Assembly (NCBI RefSeq): GCF_036370855.1
Contig: NC_088098.1
Location: forward strand, 138,032,721 to 138,096,720
Length of the DNA stretch: 64,000 nt
Source: Dromaius novaehollandiae
Taxonomy: Eukaryota > Chordata > Aves > Casuariiformes > Dromaiidae
Reading direction: 5' to 3'
The notes under the pieces were generated by a model. It saw nothing but the letters and a program-made list of their open reading frames with translations, searched no databases and had not been told where the DNA came from. Made by a program: the position numbers and the translations under genes. The stretch's first letter is position 1. Every line of letters starts with the position of its first letter. This document shows, in pieces, positions 23,408 to 62,780 of the stretch.

Positions 23408-26400
23408 CTAAAAATAAGAAAACAGCGAGATATTAATTTAATGCAATGGGAACATATGGCATAGGATATCACATCAACCATATTTTGTATAAGTATCAGA
23501 CCAAAGATACATCTAAGCCATGGTCCTGTCTCCCACACTGGCTATCAGTGGATGTGCAGGAGGGAGTATAAGTCTGCAAAATTCATGTACTGGTATTTCC
23601 TCAGCTGCTTTCTTTCCTCTCTTATCAGTAAATACTGTAGAACAAAATATCACTCTCTAAATAGTGAATCATAAAAAACATTAAAGAATCTACTAAAAAC
23701 GACAAGGCAGCTGATTAAAGGCTATGTTCCTGTGAATAGTCTTTATTTAAGGAGAAAGAAAAGGTATTAAACATGCAATAGACTGTGATTGTATAATATG
23801 CAAAAATGAGTGAAGCTAATTTTTAGAGGCATATGAAGCAATGAAAATCTATAGTCAGCTAAAATCTAGTCTAAATTGTCAAAAAACCCACTGACTAACA
23901 GCTTCATGCTTAATTCAAATTTCACATTATCATGAGGGTCCTTCCTCTGAAAAGCATCAGGACAGATGTATGGCTGACTAAAATCAGTTAATGGCTATGC
24001 TTCCATATGCTTTTCATACCAGTATGTGTCTTCACTGTCCAGTAAAGACAGAGGGCCAAGAAGACACTGTATCAAAGATACGTGTAAAAATAAAAATCGA
24101 GGAAATATTCAAATTGAGAATGTCCCTTAAAAGAATTATAATAATTAAATGAGAGCCAAAATCCCACAGGCATGTAAAGAACCTACCAAAATACGTCGTA
24201 AGTCTTTGCAGTCATGCCTACTTTATAGATTGGTGTTCACTTTGGGGAGAGCAAAGGGCTCTTAATGTTTCACAACATACTAGTCATTTCCTCAGCCATA
24301 ACCAATCTTAAAGAAACCCTGGGCCTTTGAGGAGAGGCAGCTGGCCAGGCAAGCAGGCAGTCCGGGCCTTGGCTTGCACAACCCAGGCAGAGGAGCTGTG
24401 AGCATTCTGCTGCCTTACACAGCTCCTTAACTGCCTGCATCTAGTACCAGTCTTGGATTGGTCAAGACGTTTGAACACAATCAAAAGCACAGTTATCAAA
24501 ACCAACATTTCTCCCTGGATAACTCAGTTTTTAAGGATTGGAAAGCAATACGTGGCATGAGAATGCTGTTTAATAACCAGAATTGGTTAGGCATGGAGTT
24601 TTACTGACCCAGCGTAATACCCAGGGAAGCAGCTGAAAATAAGACAATTAGGTAAAGTTTCCAAGATACACAAAAATATTTTTTCTCTTCAGCTAGGATA
24701 CGTCAACATACTAAGACCTTCTCATTACGTCAACAGTATATGAAAACACTTTTGAGTGTTACCTGAGACATGTTTTGTAGGTAACACAGATATAGATATT
24801 AAGTAGGGCTTCCTGTTGTATCCTTTCTTTAATTAGACCACTCTATCTCCTCAGTTATGTTTTTCTGCTTTACTCTGTATAACAATGCTAAATCTATCTA
24901 TTCATCTATATGTCTATCTAGATGCGTGACTAGTGACTAGTAGGGCAGCAAATGTGAGAGAAGCTAGATCAAATCTCATACAGCACCGCACTTCTGCTCT
25001 GTGGATTCAACAACCAACTGAGGTCACTTCGGAGATTCATTCAATCAGCTCTTGAATACAAAGCTTCAGTAAAGACGGAAAAATGTAAAAGCCCGCTGCA
25101 AACCTTGAATTCAACATATTGTCATATAAAATCCTTATCAGTAACCTGGTACTCTGTAACACCACAGCCTTTCCTCTGGCATGACTTCCTTTTACATTGT
25201 CAGGAAGTGTTACAGTGTTCTCTTCAACAGATCAACAGAATAAGTACTTAAATACTCAGGATGGTACCCGTGACTATCATTATACACATACTTATGGAAA
25301 GCTAACCTGGACCATGACCATGAATTCCAAAGCAGTGAGTCATATTTCATTACTATCAAATATTGTGAGGGCATTTGTCAAGAATTAAAATAACCTTAAT
25401 TTGGCTTATAGTAATTCACTTTGGAAACTCACCCAGACTGAGGCCACTGGATAAGATAGTTCACCAGGGTCTTGAGTGTGGTCTAACCAATCCACTTTAG
25501 AGGCTGATTAATTTTTCTGATTTCCTGATGTAGACAAGCATTTGGATGAAAATAGTGAATAGGAATAATCAGAGCTAATAAGTGGAGAGCTAATCTGGAG
25601 AAGATAAAATACATTCAATTTCTCCCATTATCCTAGTTTTTAATAGAACTCTTTCTTCTCCATTAATATGGTCAGGGAAGTTGGAGGCAGGAAGGGCAAT
25701 ACCACTGAAATTAATTACATGGAAAACTAAAGATCTTTGAAAGAAAAGGGACATTCTAAAAGAAAAATTTGGATAGGTTCTTGTAAATATTTTCCTTCCT
25801 CCCTTTTCAAGGGACTCATTGAATCATGCATGTAAATGGCTGCTTATTAGAATAATGAAACCTTAAGAGGGCCTGTCCTAGCTCAACTGTCCTTGGTTCC
25901 ACATCTCCATGTGACTGCCTCTCTTCCCCTTCCAGGCACAACACACCACCAGGTCCACAGTTGCTGTGAACCAAGGGAGATGCCCATAAAATGTGGCAGA
26001 GAGTTGACAGGGAAACCGCAGACTCTCCCCGAACAGCAGGACATGTCATGCAGTTACACGAATGCCTTTTCCCTTTATCTATTGATGCACACCACAGCAG
26101 CACGCAAAGTACCAATCCATCAGCCATGCACATAGTATCTATATCTACCAAGTGAAATTCTGACAACTGCGATGGATCAGACTTTAACAGTCTGCTTTGC
26201 ACTGCCATTATGAGAAATGCTGAAAGATTTCTTGCTGTAATGGTAATAGTAGCTAGCATTGTAACTGCTTTATTTATTATTACTACAATAGTGTATTTCA
26301 TTTTATCTATTAGTGCTATTCATTCAAGTCCATGCTTTGACACTTTTTAGTCATCAGTCTTGGAAAAAATGAATGGGCTTACCTATTGCCAAAATGTCTG

Positions 26401-27704
26401 TTTAATGGCAATTTTAAAACAAGGAAAGAAAATCTCTGCTGACAGCTTGGGAGCCAAACCACAGATTTGTTGCTTTTGAGGAAAAGCTAATAAGAATCAA
26501 CCTTCCAGAAAGATTTGCTAAGCCAAATTAAAACCCCCTGTAGCTTGTCCAAGCACTAGATTAGGACTTAGGCAATGTGGAATTGCTGTCTAGATCATCA
26601 CAAATCTTTTGCTGAGCTCGTACTCGGACACCACGTTCAGCCACCTAATTTTAGGTGCTTACCTGAAGTTCCTCCCTTCAATGCCATCACCCTGGGCACT
26701 GACATTCAAGAGAGAGGGAGCAAGAGGAGAGAGGCCCCCCCGCAGGCGCTGCTCAGATCTCTGAATATGGAGGGAGCACAGCATGACTACGCTCCTAACA
26801 CAGAGTCTTCAGCTACATGCCTGAAATTAGGTGCAATAAATCTGGGCCTTATATACCTTTACAAATACATTTGTAAGTTCCTTAAGATGTCAAAAAATGT
26901 ATAGTCAGATGTGCAGAATGCTCAGATTCTGAACTCTCAGCAATTGCTGTATTTTTAAGAACTGAGGTGTCTTTGTAGAGCCAACTGAGCTCTTAATATG
27001 TGTGCTTTATTTCTGTGTTATGTGCTTCTGCTTACTGAAACCCTTTTAATGTAATATCTATTTAAATTGTAAACTGTTACATTAGGAGGCTGTGTCTAAC
27101 TATCTTCATGCATAACATAGTGTTACTTCAACAAAAAAAAGGATTGTAGAAATTAGAAGAAATAAATAATGATAAATTGTGCAAAGTCTCTGGAATGAGA
27201 AATAAGTATAAAAGAAAAGCTAGAGTACCCGTATGAACTATCATTTTCTCTGTGATCATGTTTGGTTTTATAAGAAGTTCAAAAAGTACTAATATTCTTA
27301 CATTAACGGAGCACACGAGTAAACCCAAAGCTGAATTTACATCTGATTTATGGTATGCTTCAAATATTCAGAAACAATACAGCTAGTTTTTTCTTAATGT
27401 AGTTTTTCTGTAGATAGTCCATACAAGGTGAAAGGGTGTAAGGTTTGAGAGAAAACAGCTTCTCAAAAGTTATAGATATTATAGAAGACATTATTATACC
27501 CAGCTTGTGACACATTAGTATGAAGAACTGCTATCCTTCCCTTCTCCATGTCATTATGTATTGCAACTTATAACCACAACAGCTAATTCGGACATGTAGA
27601 AAGAAAGAAGGAAAGAAAAAAGGAGACAGCATTCTTAAAAATCTTTCACAACTGTTCCAGTTAAAGAGTTTTAAGAACAAGTTTAAAATGAACGTTTAAC
27701 CTAC
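23408..27704 (-). other. TLR7: TLR7 intron between start-codon exon and main coding exon
   Basis: About 4.3 kb, donor 'gtaggt' at 27704 and acceptor 'ttttcttatttttag' ending at 23408. It holds no recognised gene or repeat family; a weak TCTA-type tract lies near 24,893-24,922. Confidence 0.6.
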
Positions 27705-27751
27705 CATTTTTTGTTCTCTTCCAAGTCTGAAAGGTTTGTTGTTAGAGGACA
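27705..27751 (-). CDS. TLR7: TLR7 exon carrying the initiator ATG (47 bases)
   Basis: On the minus strand a strong acceptor ('ttttcttctgctctgattta' then 'cag') is followed by 47 bases that end exactly in ATG at 27707-27705. The donor gtaggt follows at once. Joined to the main exon this gives AAAAAATG|GTG, with A at -3 and G at +4, a good initiation context. Mammalian TLR7 also has its ATG at the end of a short exon with the rest of the protein in the next one, so the structure fits the family. Everything upstream of the ATG in this exon is 5' untranslated. No transcript was available, so the join is inferred from splice signals and gene structure. Confidence 0.75.
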
Positions 27752-29908
27752 CTGTAAATCAGAGCAGAAGAAAACAGCATAAAAGGGGTCCCCACTGGCT
27801 CAGGTCAGGTGCAGAGGAGAGTAAAACATGACATAACTCACACAAGACAACAGCAGCAATCACTACTCTAGCTTTCTTCTCTTCAGCTGAACTGCAACTT
27901 GGAGAAATAATTAAATGTGAAACAACTGCTGCAACCCACTTCCTCAAATATTTGTTTTTAAAATTGAAACAGCAGTACCTCGTTCAGTCCTCCATCCCCC
28001 ATAAAAATAACTGAGAATACTCTTATTTTTTTCCCCTTCTACAGAAATTCACATATTACTCATAAATCCACGTGCTGCCATGGCAAAGGATTTCGTTCCT
28101 TTTGGTCTCATATGCAGCAATTTGTTCCCTTCTGTGCTACATTTGAACGTGGTTTGCATTTTAAGCTGCATATTTTACCCAGCTACAGTCTCATACCTTC
28201 AGGGACTATATTAACACCTGCCCCAAGAAGGTGAACAGACAGGGAACCCCACTGGAAAACAATTGCAAAATACTTAGCAGAACATAAGATTGATCAGACA
28301 GGAGGCAAATGCACTACATAAGGATAACATTTACTTGAGACAACCAAGATTTGCAGAAGTCAAGTTCCTTTTTTTCCCCTTTTTTAGTGTAAGCTACATG
28401 AAGAGAAAGAGAGAGAAGGAGACCCTGATATGCACAATATTGTAGAGCTGGAAGTGTAATCATTTTTATTATTATTTTCTGGGGTTCGTTCCTGCTGCTG
28501 ATAGGGTCAAGAACTGGGCCTTTACTAAAAAATCAGTTGCATGACTAATATAAGCAGACAAATTTCTTCGCTTGGATACTTTGTGGAAGAAATGTTTATT
28601 AAGTGAAAGGAACTTGGAAGGAAACCAAAACAAACCAGAAGAAAAGGATAGTGGTAAGAGCAGAGGAAACACCATGTAATAAGGTGAAAAAATGCATGGG
28701 AGAGAGTGTAGAAAGGAAGAATCTGAAGATGCCATGGACAGACATAAGTCAGTGACAATTAAGCATTTCATGAACATGCTGCTTCTCTGAGAGTTTCTTC
28801 CTTAGCAGTTCCTAGGCTTAGCAGGACATGCTAGTTCAATGGTTACAATATTTGAAAGGGTTTTTGTCATTTCTTCTTTCCCTGCACATTTTTCTTTACA
28901 TTTTAAACAGCAGTTCATGGTTTCTCTGACTGTTGTGGAGCTGAAGAACTCATTTCAAAAGACTAAAACTTGAACAATGAAGAGAGAAAGGATTTGTAAT
29001 CATTCTTTAAAATTTCCTGTTGTCAGTGGCTGAGTCATATAGACATAAACAAAAACAAGAAAGTTCACAGAAGAAAAACATTTAGCATCATTAACATTTT
29101 AATCAAGGACTATGAAAGGACTCATTAACTCACTATAGGTTCAGGACTCTATTTCTCAAAATTTGTGCCTGATTACTAAAAATACTGTAATAAAATATGA
29201 GTCTTCCACTATTGACTGGTAACTGGATTTTTCTTTTTATGTAAGTGGCACTGAGCATTTCAGTGAGGCTATTATAAATAATGCAGATGTCTCACTAAAA
29301 TCCTGCTGAGTTCTGCAAGACCATTGAACACATTTTTGATAGGAAGAAAATATTCATTGCAGGCAGTGTACTTTTAGCTGTTCCACTCAGACTGTTTCAC
29401 AGACTGTGAGCCACCACAGCAGAGAGTTAGGTTGAACTCACTTATAGTTATTCACATCATTATAAAACAAATGTGTTTAATTAATTGTATAGTGGTATCT
29501 AAGAGAATGGCTAAGCGACAATTGGATTTCGAAAGTTGATTCCTACAAGCACCTAAACGCATCCCGAGTGTATCACACTGGAACACATTAAACATGATGC
29601 CCTCTCACTCTGGTTTTAGGTAGATTTTCAAAGACACAGTCACCACCCAACCCTGCTAATTTTCAATAAGTGCTCAGTGCTTCTGGAAAGGTCCCTTGCA
29701 GTCTATAGCTACAAACTCCAGAAGCTCTAATAAATCTACAAACATTTTGCCTTTTCTTTCGGACTAAGGTGGATTTTCTTTCTATTTTTTTTCCCTAAAT
29801 AGGAACAAGTTGTCACTCAGCCAAGAGCATTTGAGTTTCAATTCCGTGCAGAGTGAAACTGCAACTTAACTGAACGCTAATAGATATGCGGAGGATTTTT
29901 TGGGGTTT

Positions 29909-29934
29909 TTTTGTTGTTGTTGTTGTTTTTTTTA
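29909..29934. repeat. (TTG)n / poly-T simple repeat
   Basis: Five consecutive TTG units within a T-rich run, seen directly. Confidence 0.85.
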
Positions 29935-32184
29935 ATCTAAGAACTGTGGGAAGCAGAGTACTGCAATCTTTCCCTTCAGAAGGTGGGGGTAAATGCAGGG
30001 CAGCTCAGCAGTCCAAAACTTCAGAGCTATAATTTTATTGTTAGAGGCACCAGGGAATCACTGCCTTGCTTATTTTAAAAGCTCAGGTTTGCCCCAGACA
30101 TTGTGCAAAATCTCTCTTGCCTGCTGTGAAACACAAAGTAAATGAAAGCAGAAAAGTACTTCCTACTGCACCATGTGCCAGGAGAGGACACACTGGTAGC
30201 AACACATGTATTTGTCTGCCTCTGTAGAGGAAGAATATCATTTACCATAGAGCAAAAGTCTTTAATTTAATCTCCTTAATCCTTCACCTACAAGTTTTGT
30301 CTTCAGTTAGAATGAAATCATACTAGTGAACATTTTCTTTTCTTCTAAACAAAAACGTACAGCAAGCCACTTCCTTTGTTTATCAAAATCCGGGTTCTAC
30401 TGTGTTTAACTTAAAGTGGGTAGTTAAAGTCTTACATAATGTCTTTTCTCTCTGTGGTAACCTGCACACCCATAATTATGTTAGCACCCTAAATATTCAC
30501 TGTTAGTATTATGTGTGGAGTGTAACATTGCATAATTTAACCAGGAAATTATCACAGAGATAAGTTGCTCAATTTTTGAAATACACAAGATGACTCTTTA
30601 AATTGATGTAGACAGATGTACAAAGTGAACCACAAACAGAAATGGATAGGAAAATTGAGGAAATGATAACAAACCATTTGCAGAAGCCTTAAGGGCTGTA
30701 GAAATGTAGAATCACTGCTGATAGCTGTTGCAGAAATTGGAGAGGGGGCACTAAAACTAACCAAAACAATAAACAAAAGGCAACAGTTGAGAAGATCAGC
30801 CTACAACAAAGGCAGAGAATGGTGACCAGTTGTTCTCAGACCGCTGCGTGAGAGAGGCGAGGCTCCCAGCTCCGCGCTAAGAGCTTGCACAGCCATCCAG
30901 CGCTGCAGCATATGACTGAGGAGCCCCTATCATCGCAGAAATAGACTGTTTCCAGGTTTTGAAAACTAATTACCCCGGGCTATCACAATACAAGATTAAC
31001 CATTTGGTGTTTACCAATCAACTATCCATTTGCCAACAACAAAGGCTGGTGCTCCTATTATTGACAGTGAGTTACCTTCAAGGGAGAAAGCATCCAGAAA
31101 CGTCCAAAATAAAACGCAGCTAGTTTCCAAGCCCTCCAGGCTTAGTGGTGCTGCTCTTCCTGTCCCATTTCCCCCTCCCTAAGGCATCAAAGATAGGGTA
31201 GCCTTAAGGGCACCCTTGCTGTCCTTGAGGGGTGGGGAGAAACGCTTTAGCACTAATGCAGGAAGTGCTGGCAAATCATGCAACTGACAGGTTTGGAGAC
31301 GCATTGGCATTTATGACTCAGATAACCTAAAGTCCTATTTTTTATTGATGAAAAGACTAGCCTGTAGGAGCACCATGATTTCAGGAGTTTCATATAAACA
31401 GTCCTGCCATGGCTTATGAGGTTATCTCAGGTAAGACCACTGAAGAACCACTGGATTAACCTTTGCAGAACAAAGTAGAACCAAGACACTGATGAACTCA
31501 ATAAAGCCTCATAGCAAGGAACCATATAGGTCCATACAAAATAATGGCCCAGTATTAGGGCAGGCAAGGAACAATAAGGATGCTCACACTAAATATGCAA
31601 TGTGTCACTTTACAGGTTTTCAGAGACCACGAAACATGATTTTCTCTTTTATTATAGGGCTTACTATTGCCTTTTAAAAAAATTGCACATGAATTTTTTA
31701 TGGGGAGAGGGCTACTACTCAACACAGGGTATTTTGATGCTTAATTAATTTCATAGATTGCAGCTGATACAGAATGATCTATTTTCTACCTCCATATATG
31801 CATATATAATATATGTATATACACATAGTTGCCTGGGGCTTTAAGTGCCTTAACCTGTGTAATGCTGAAGGCCTCCACCTGCAATTCTGCAACCTGCCTT
31901 CCCCTGGTAGCTTGGTACCCACCACCCAAGGCGCTGTGGCAGGGTTTCCCAGAGTCTCGCCTCTGGGGCAGTATTTTTCCACTCTCCCTCACATTGTGAT
32001 TCTCAGGGCCTTGCCCTTGCAACCCAAATCTGGTCACTGGGGAGAGTTTGCCCCTTTTTTCTCTCTCCTTTTATTTGTCCACCAAAGTAACTAACCATCA
32101 GAATTGATGTGTCCACCTACTGCCCCAGTAGTAAACATTTGTGCATGTGAACCTATCTCAACATCCTTTGTGCCAACAAGTTAC

Positions 32185-32220
32185 GTGTATATATATATAT
32201 ATGCATATATACACACACGT
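32185..32220. repeat. (TA)n/(CA)n simple repeat
   Basis: Alternating TA passing into ACACAC, seen directly. Confidence 0.85.
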
Positions 32221-33885
32221 GGATATGTGGGCAACATCTAGCTTGAGCAAAGAATGCAGGCAGCACCCATTACTCTCTTGTTCGCGCTCTGTGCTGTCTT
32301 TTATTCTTTTCCCTCTTTCACCTTTTAAGCACAGCATGACACAGGCTTGGAATAAGAAGTAAATGACTGTCAGAACCAGCCACATTCGACAATCACACCT
32401 CATTTGTCAGTCATGACAACATACAGAGGGCAGAGAATCAGGATTCATTGCATACTGATTGACTGACAACTTGGAGAGGGACTTGTGCAGTGAAAATGTA
32501 AGGTTATACCCATGCTCAGGTTTTACTGCAGACAGCAACCCTGCCTCAGGAAAAGAGTCTGAGCTTTTGACATTGAAAACACTAGAGTCCATGACACAGC
32601 CTTTCAAAAAGGCTGCGAACTTCAAGGACTTTTACAGTAGAAAGTCAAAAATTTATACTTCCATGATGACCGTACAATAGGATTCGTCAAATTAGTGTTT
32701 GTAGGGTTTCAGTTCATCTCTGCCTGATTTCTGGCATGCTGTGGTGGTCCTAACAGGAAGACTATTGTACATTGAGTAAGCAATCCACATAAGCTGACCT
32801 GAGTAAACACAGGCATGTATTGTACTGCACATCACTTGACCTTCAGGATTGTGCTGTGCTGCACGTAGCCCTTGACATAGGGTGAACTTAGCCAGATAAT
32901 TGTAATGGAAGACCATGAAGGCAGCACCTACTTGGCACCAGTGATGACACCATCCACGTGTCCTTATCTTGAAATGAAGCAACGTGTTTTCCATCTACAC
33001 CACAGTACTTCTAAGAAAATCCTATGAAAACCTCTAAAGGCCACAATAGTGATGAACCTTACCATGGACGGGATCTGAGCAGTGTGCTGTGGCCTGAGTA
33101 GAGGTGTATGAATTTGGAGTTCCCAGAATCACCAACTTACAAATTCTTATGTCCCTTCTACCATCTAGTCTGGGGCATTAAAAAAATAGTTGTCTTTCTT
33201 GAAAGAAAGCTTGTGCCTTTCTTGTAGGATTCTGAAGAACCTGTACCTCTCAGCACAGAACACATGCAATCCAGTATTTTCTCTTTAATTCAAAATAATT
33301 CTGCTCTGAGAAGAAAGCTTCCATTCAGTCCAAACTGTTTCAAAACAGAATCCCAGAATGGGCCAGGAAGCATATAGTGTTTAAAAAAAAAAGAAACACC
33401 TCAGTTTTATGCTTATAGGAAAAAGCTGCTTCTATGTCTTAATTTTGGCAAAGATTGATAGGATTTTCACCTCTAACTTCACAAGTATTGAAAGTGCCCA
33501 AAATTCAGTACAGACAGTAAGCTTACTTCTGGAGTTACTTCTGCTCTTTCCCCCACCTAATCTTGCTAAATACAGCTGAATTGTTTCGTTTACAACAAAC
33601 TGAGAAGCAAGAACTTCAACTGTTCATGAAGCGTTAACTCAAATTTCCAATGAAATTTAAACAGTGTCATTTTTGTCAGACCACATAAAGGAGGAGGATG
33701 ATCATCTTAAAGATGTGCACTGGTCTGGTGTGATTAACAGTTCATTCTTATGTCCACAACAGCTCATATATAATTTATTAGTAAGGTTGGCATGAGTATC
33801 GGTGTCTGCATTCTTCTCTATTTGATCTGCGCAGGACATTGTCTTCATAAATAGAGCAACAAAAGAATAAAAACACAAGCAGTCT

Positions 33886-35728
33886 CTTGGCACATGTAAT
33901 TTTTAAGATTTATTTACAATACTTGTGCATAATAAAGGCGAACAATTCAGCATTTTGCTTGTAACAAAGATCTGATCTATAAAATTGAATTAATATTGGG
34001 TATTAAGTTTATTGTATAACTTATATGTGTAATAAGGACTAAATTTTGGTGGTATAACTAAGTTGTTAGCTCCAAAACTGTAGCCATGTAACTGCAAAGT
34101 AACATTTTAAACACCTGCTTAATACAATAGGTTAAATAACCATGCATTAAAAAATTGCTTTCTGATTCAGATAATAATGTAGATCCATTCCATTGTGTTA
34201 TAAAGTATTTCAAAAATTAAACTCTAATGAGAAATTCCTCAGAGGACTGATGGCTGAACCAAATTCTGATTGCAGTATCTTATGAACCCATTTCTATACT
34301 CATTATGTAAAGCAGTACAGGTGAAACTGTTTTCATCTTCAATATACAAAGAAACCCACAGAAGAAATAGCAAATTATTAAAAAAAAAAAAATACAAGGA
34401 CAAAATAGCCACATTTTTTCCTCAGAGAAACTAACAGAACATTAGACCAGGTTGAATTGAATGGAAAAAATCCATTTTAGAACACAGTGTATCATGATAA
34501 ATATATCCCAGAATAAGCAAAGTAGGATGAAATCAGGCTATTCTGTGTGGTTCCACAGTAATGAAACATTTCAAGCATGGCAAATGCTTTTATAATTAAA
34601 AACTGCAATCTCAGGTGCAAAGCTGAGTTTTCCTACGATTTAGGTGCAGGAACACTATCTTAACACAGCTGAACTCTTCCTTTCCAGCAGATAGGCTGAA
34701 AACTGTAAAAGAATGTGAAGACCTAAAGTGACAGAAATTTTTTTTTCCCCCCAGAATCCATTATTGACTGCACTTACCAGTACCTAACCATAAGCTTCTC
34801 AGCATACAATCTATTTTCCCAGTGGTTTTAGTTCTCTAATATTAAAGTATTCAAGACTGGTTAGTTTACCATAGTTCACCGCCTACACAGCAAAGTGCTG
34901 TGGTAGTTCATAATAGAAAGATGAAGCTCGATTAATTATGCAGTTAAAAATGAAAATTCTTTTCTGATATTTTCAGTCAAAATTGGTCCTTATTATTGAA
35001 ATACAGGAAATTAATAAATAATCCCAAGAATATTGAAACATCAGTCTTCTGACTGACTATAGCATCTGCACAATAGATTTCAACCAAATGATATAAGGTA
35101 ATGAACAACTGAGAGCTTTACAGAAGAAAATTTGTAACCATATATACCTTGTGAAGAAAAAGAACACCAAGTTTATGAAACACAGGTAATATTATGGATG
35201 TGTCAACAGTTCCTTAAAACTGATATGAGGTTTAAATTCTGTCAGGGTTTACAAAATAATTTTCATTGGAGTTAAGCAGAACAAGGAAAAATAAAAACAA
35301 CAACAAAAAACCCTGCTTGCCTGACAGACAACTAGATTCCAGATGCCTAAATCTGTAGCATTTAGCTTAACACAGAAAAACTATTTCATATGCATAAATT
35401 CCATTAAGTTCTATAAACTTCTTTAGTAATTCTGAATAGAAAACAGATCTGAAGCAGCAATTTAGCAGAAAGAGCTCATGAGCACACAAAAGAACTTAGC
35501 AACAGGTAAGATCCCAGACACTCAAGGGAATTCATAAAAGGTTTCTGCAGGATGGTAATTTATTGCCAATTTACAAGGAACAAATGGTAATTAGGAGACA
35601 AATATAATAATTAATCATATGAGCTCTGGGCTTGTACAGAGATACTCATCTCTTGTGGTTGAGATGCACTGTTAAGAACAGGGCTAGCTGACACAGCCCT
35701 TGCAAAGGTACAACACAGCTTCTTGCGG
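33886..35728 (-). other. PRPS2: PRPS2 3' untranslated region (inferred)
   Basis: AT-rich sequence after the PRPS2 stop. The inferred end is about 20-25 bases past the distal AATAAA at 33909-33914. Other AATAAA copies occur between, for example near 34,010 and 35,555, so shorter transcripts are possible. The extent is inferred, not observed. Confidence 0.5.
33909..33914 (-). terminator. PRPS2: Probable distal PRPS2 polyadenylation signal
   Basis: Minus-strand AATAAA followed about 30 bases later by a U/GU-rich element ('tgcttgtgttttta'), the normal arrangement for a cleavage site. It lies 1.8 kb beyond the PRPS2 stop. Confidence 0.5.
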
Positions 35729-62467
<26,739 letters not shown>

Positions 62468-62780
62468 GGCGGGTGAGGCGGGGGCAAGAGCGGGCAGGGC
62501 TCGAGGCGCTAGCGAGGACGAAAGAGAGCGCGGCCACCACGGCGCGGGGTCAAATAAGCGGCGCTGCGGGCCCGCCCCCTCCCCGCCGGGAGGAGGGGGG
62601 AGGGGCGGGGCGCCGGGGGCGGCCGTTGACGGGGGGCCGTTAGGGGCGCAGGTAGCGCGGGGGGCCCTTAGGTGGCCGAGAGGCGACGTTAGGAGGCGGC
62701 AGAGCCGGGCCGGGCCGGGACGCAGGCAGCACCCACAGCGCCTGCTCCTTGCCCTGTCAGCCCTGCCCGGCCCAGCCCCC

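Larger units (their letters stand above)
27752..33885. other. Spacer between PRPS2 3' end and TLR7; TLR7 promoter and first exon not located
   Basis: No coding exon recognised. The non-coding first exon and promoter of TLR7 should be here, or further right inside PRPS2. The only CpG-bearing patch is 30,840-30,920, which is not enough to call a promoter. Simple repeats occur at 29,909-29,932 and 32,185-32,220. Confidence 0.45.

Noticed and set aside
23302-23538. Minus-strand open frame of 78 codons overlapping the TLR7 amino terminus, considered as the first exon
   Set aside because: It is in a different frame from TLR7 and runs through the splice acceptor at 23408.
28380-28780. Overlapping minus-strand frames with hydrophobic residues near 28.5-28.8 kb
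   Set aside because: Hydrophobicity comes from T-rich sequence. There is no splice context and no known family.
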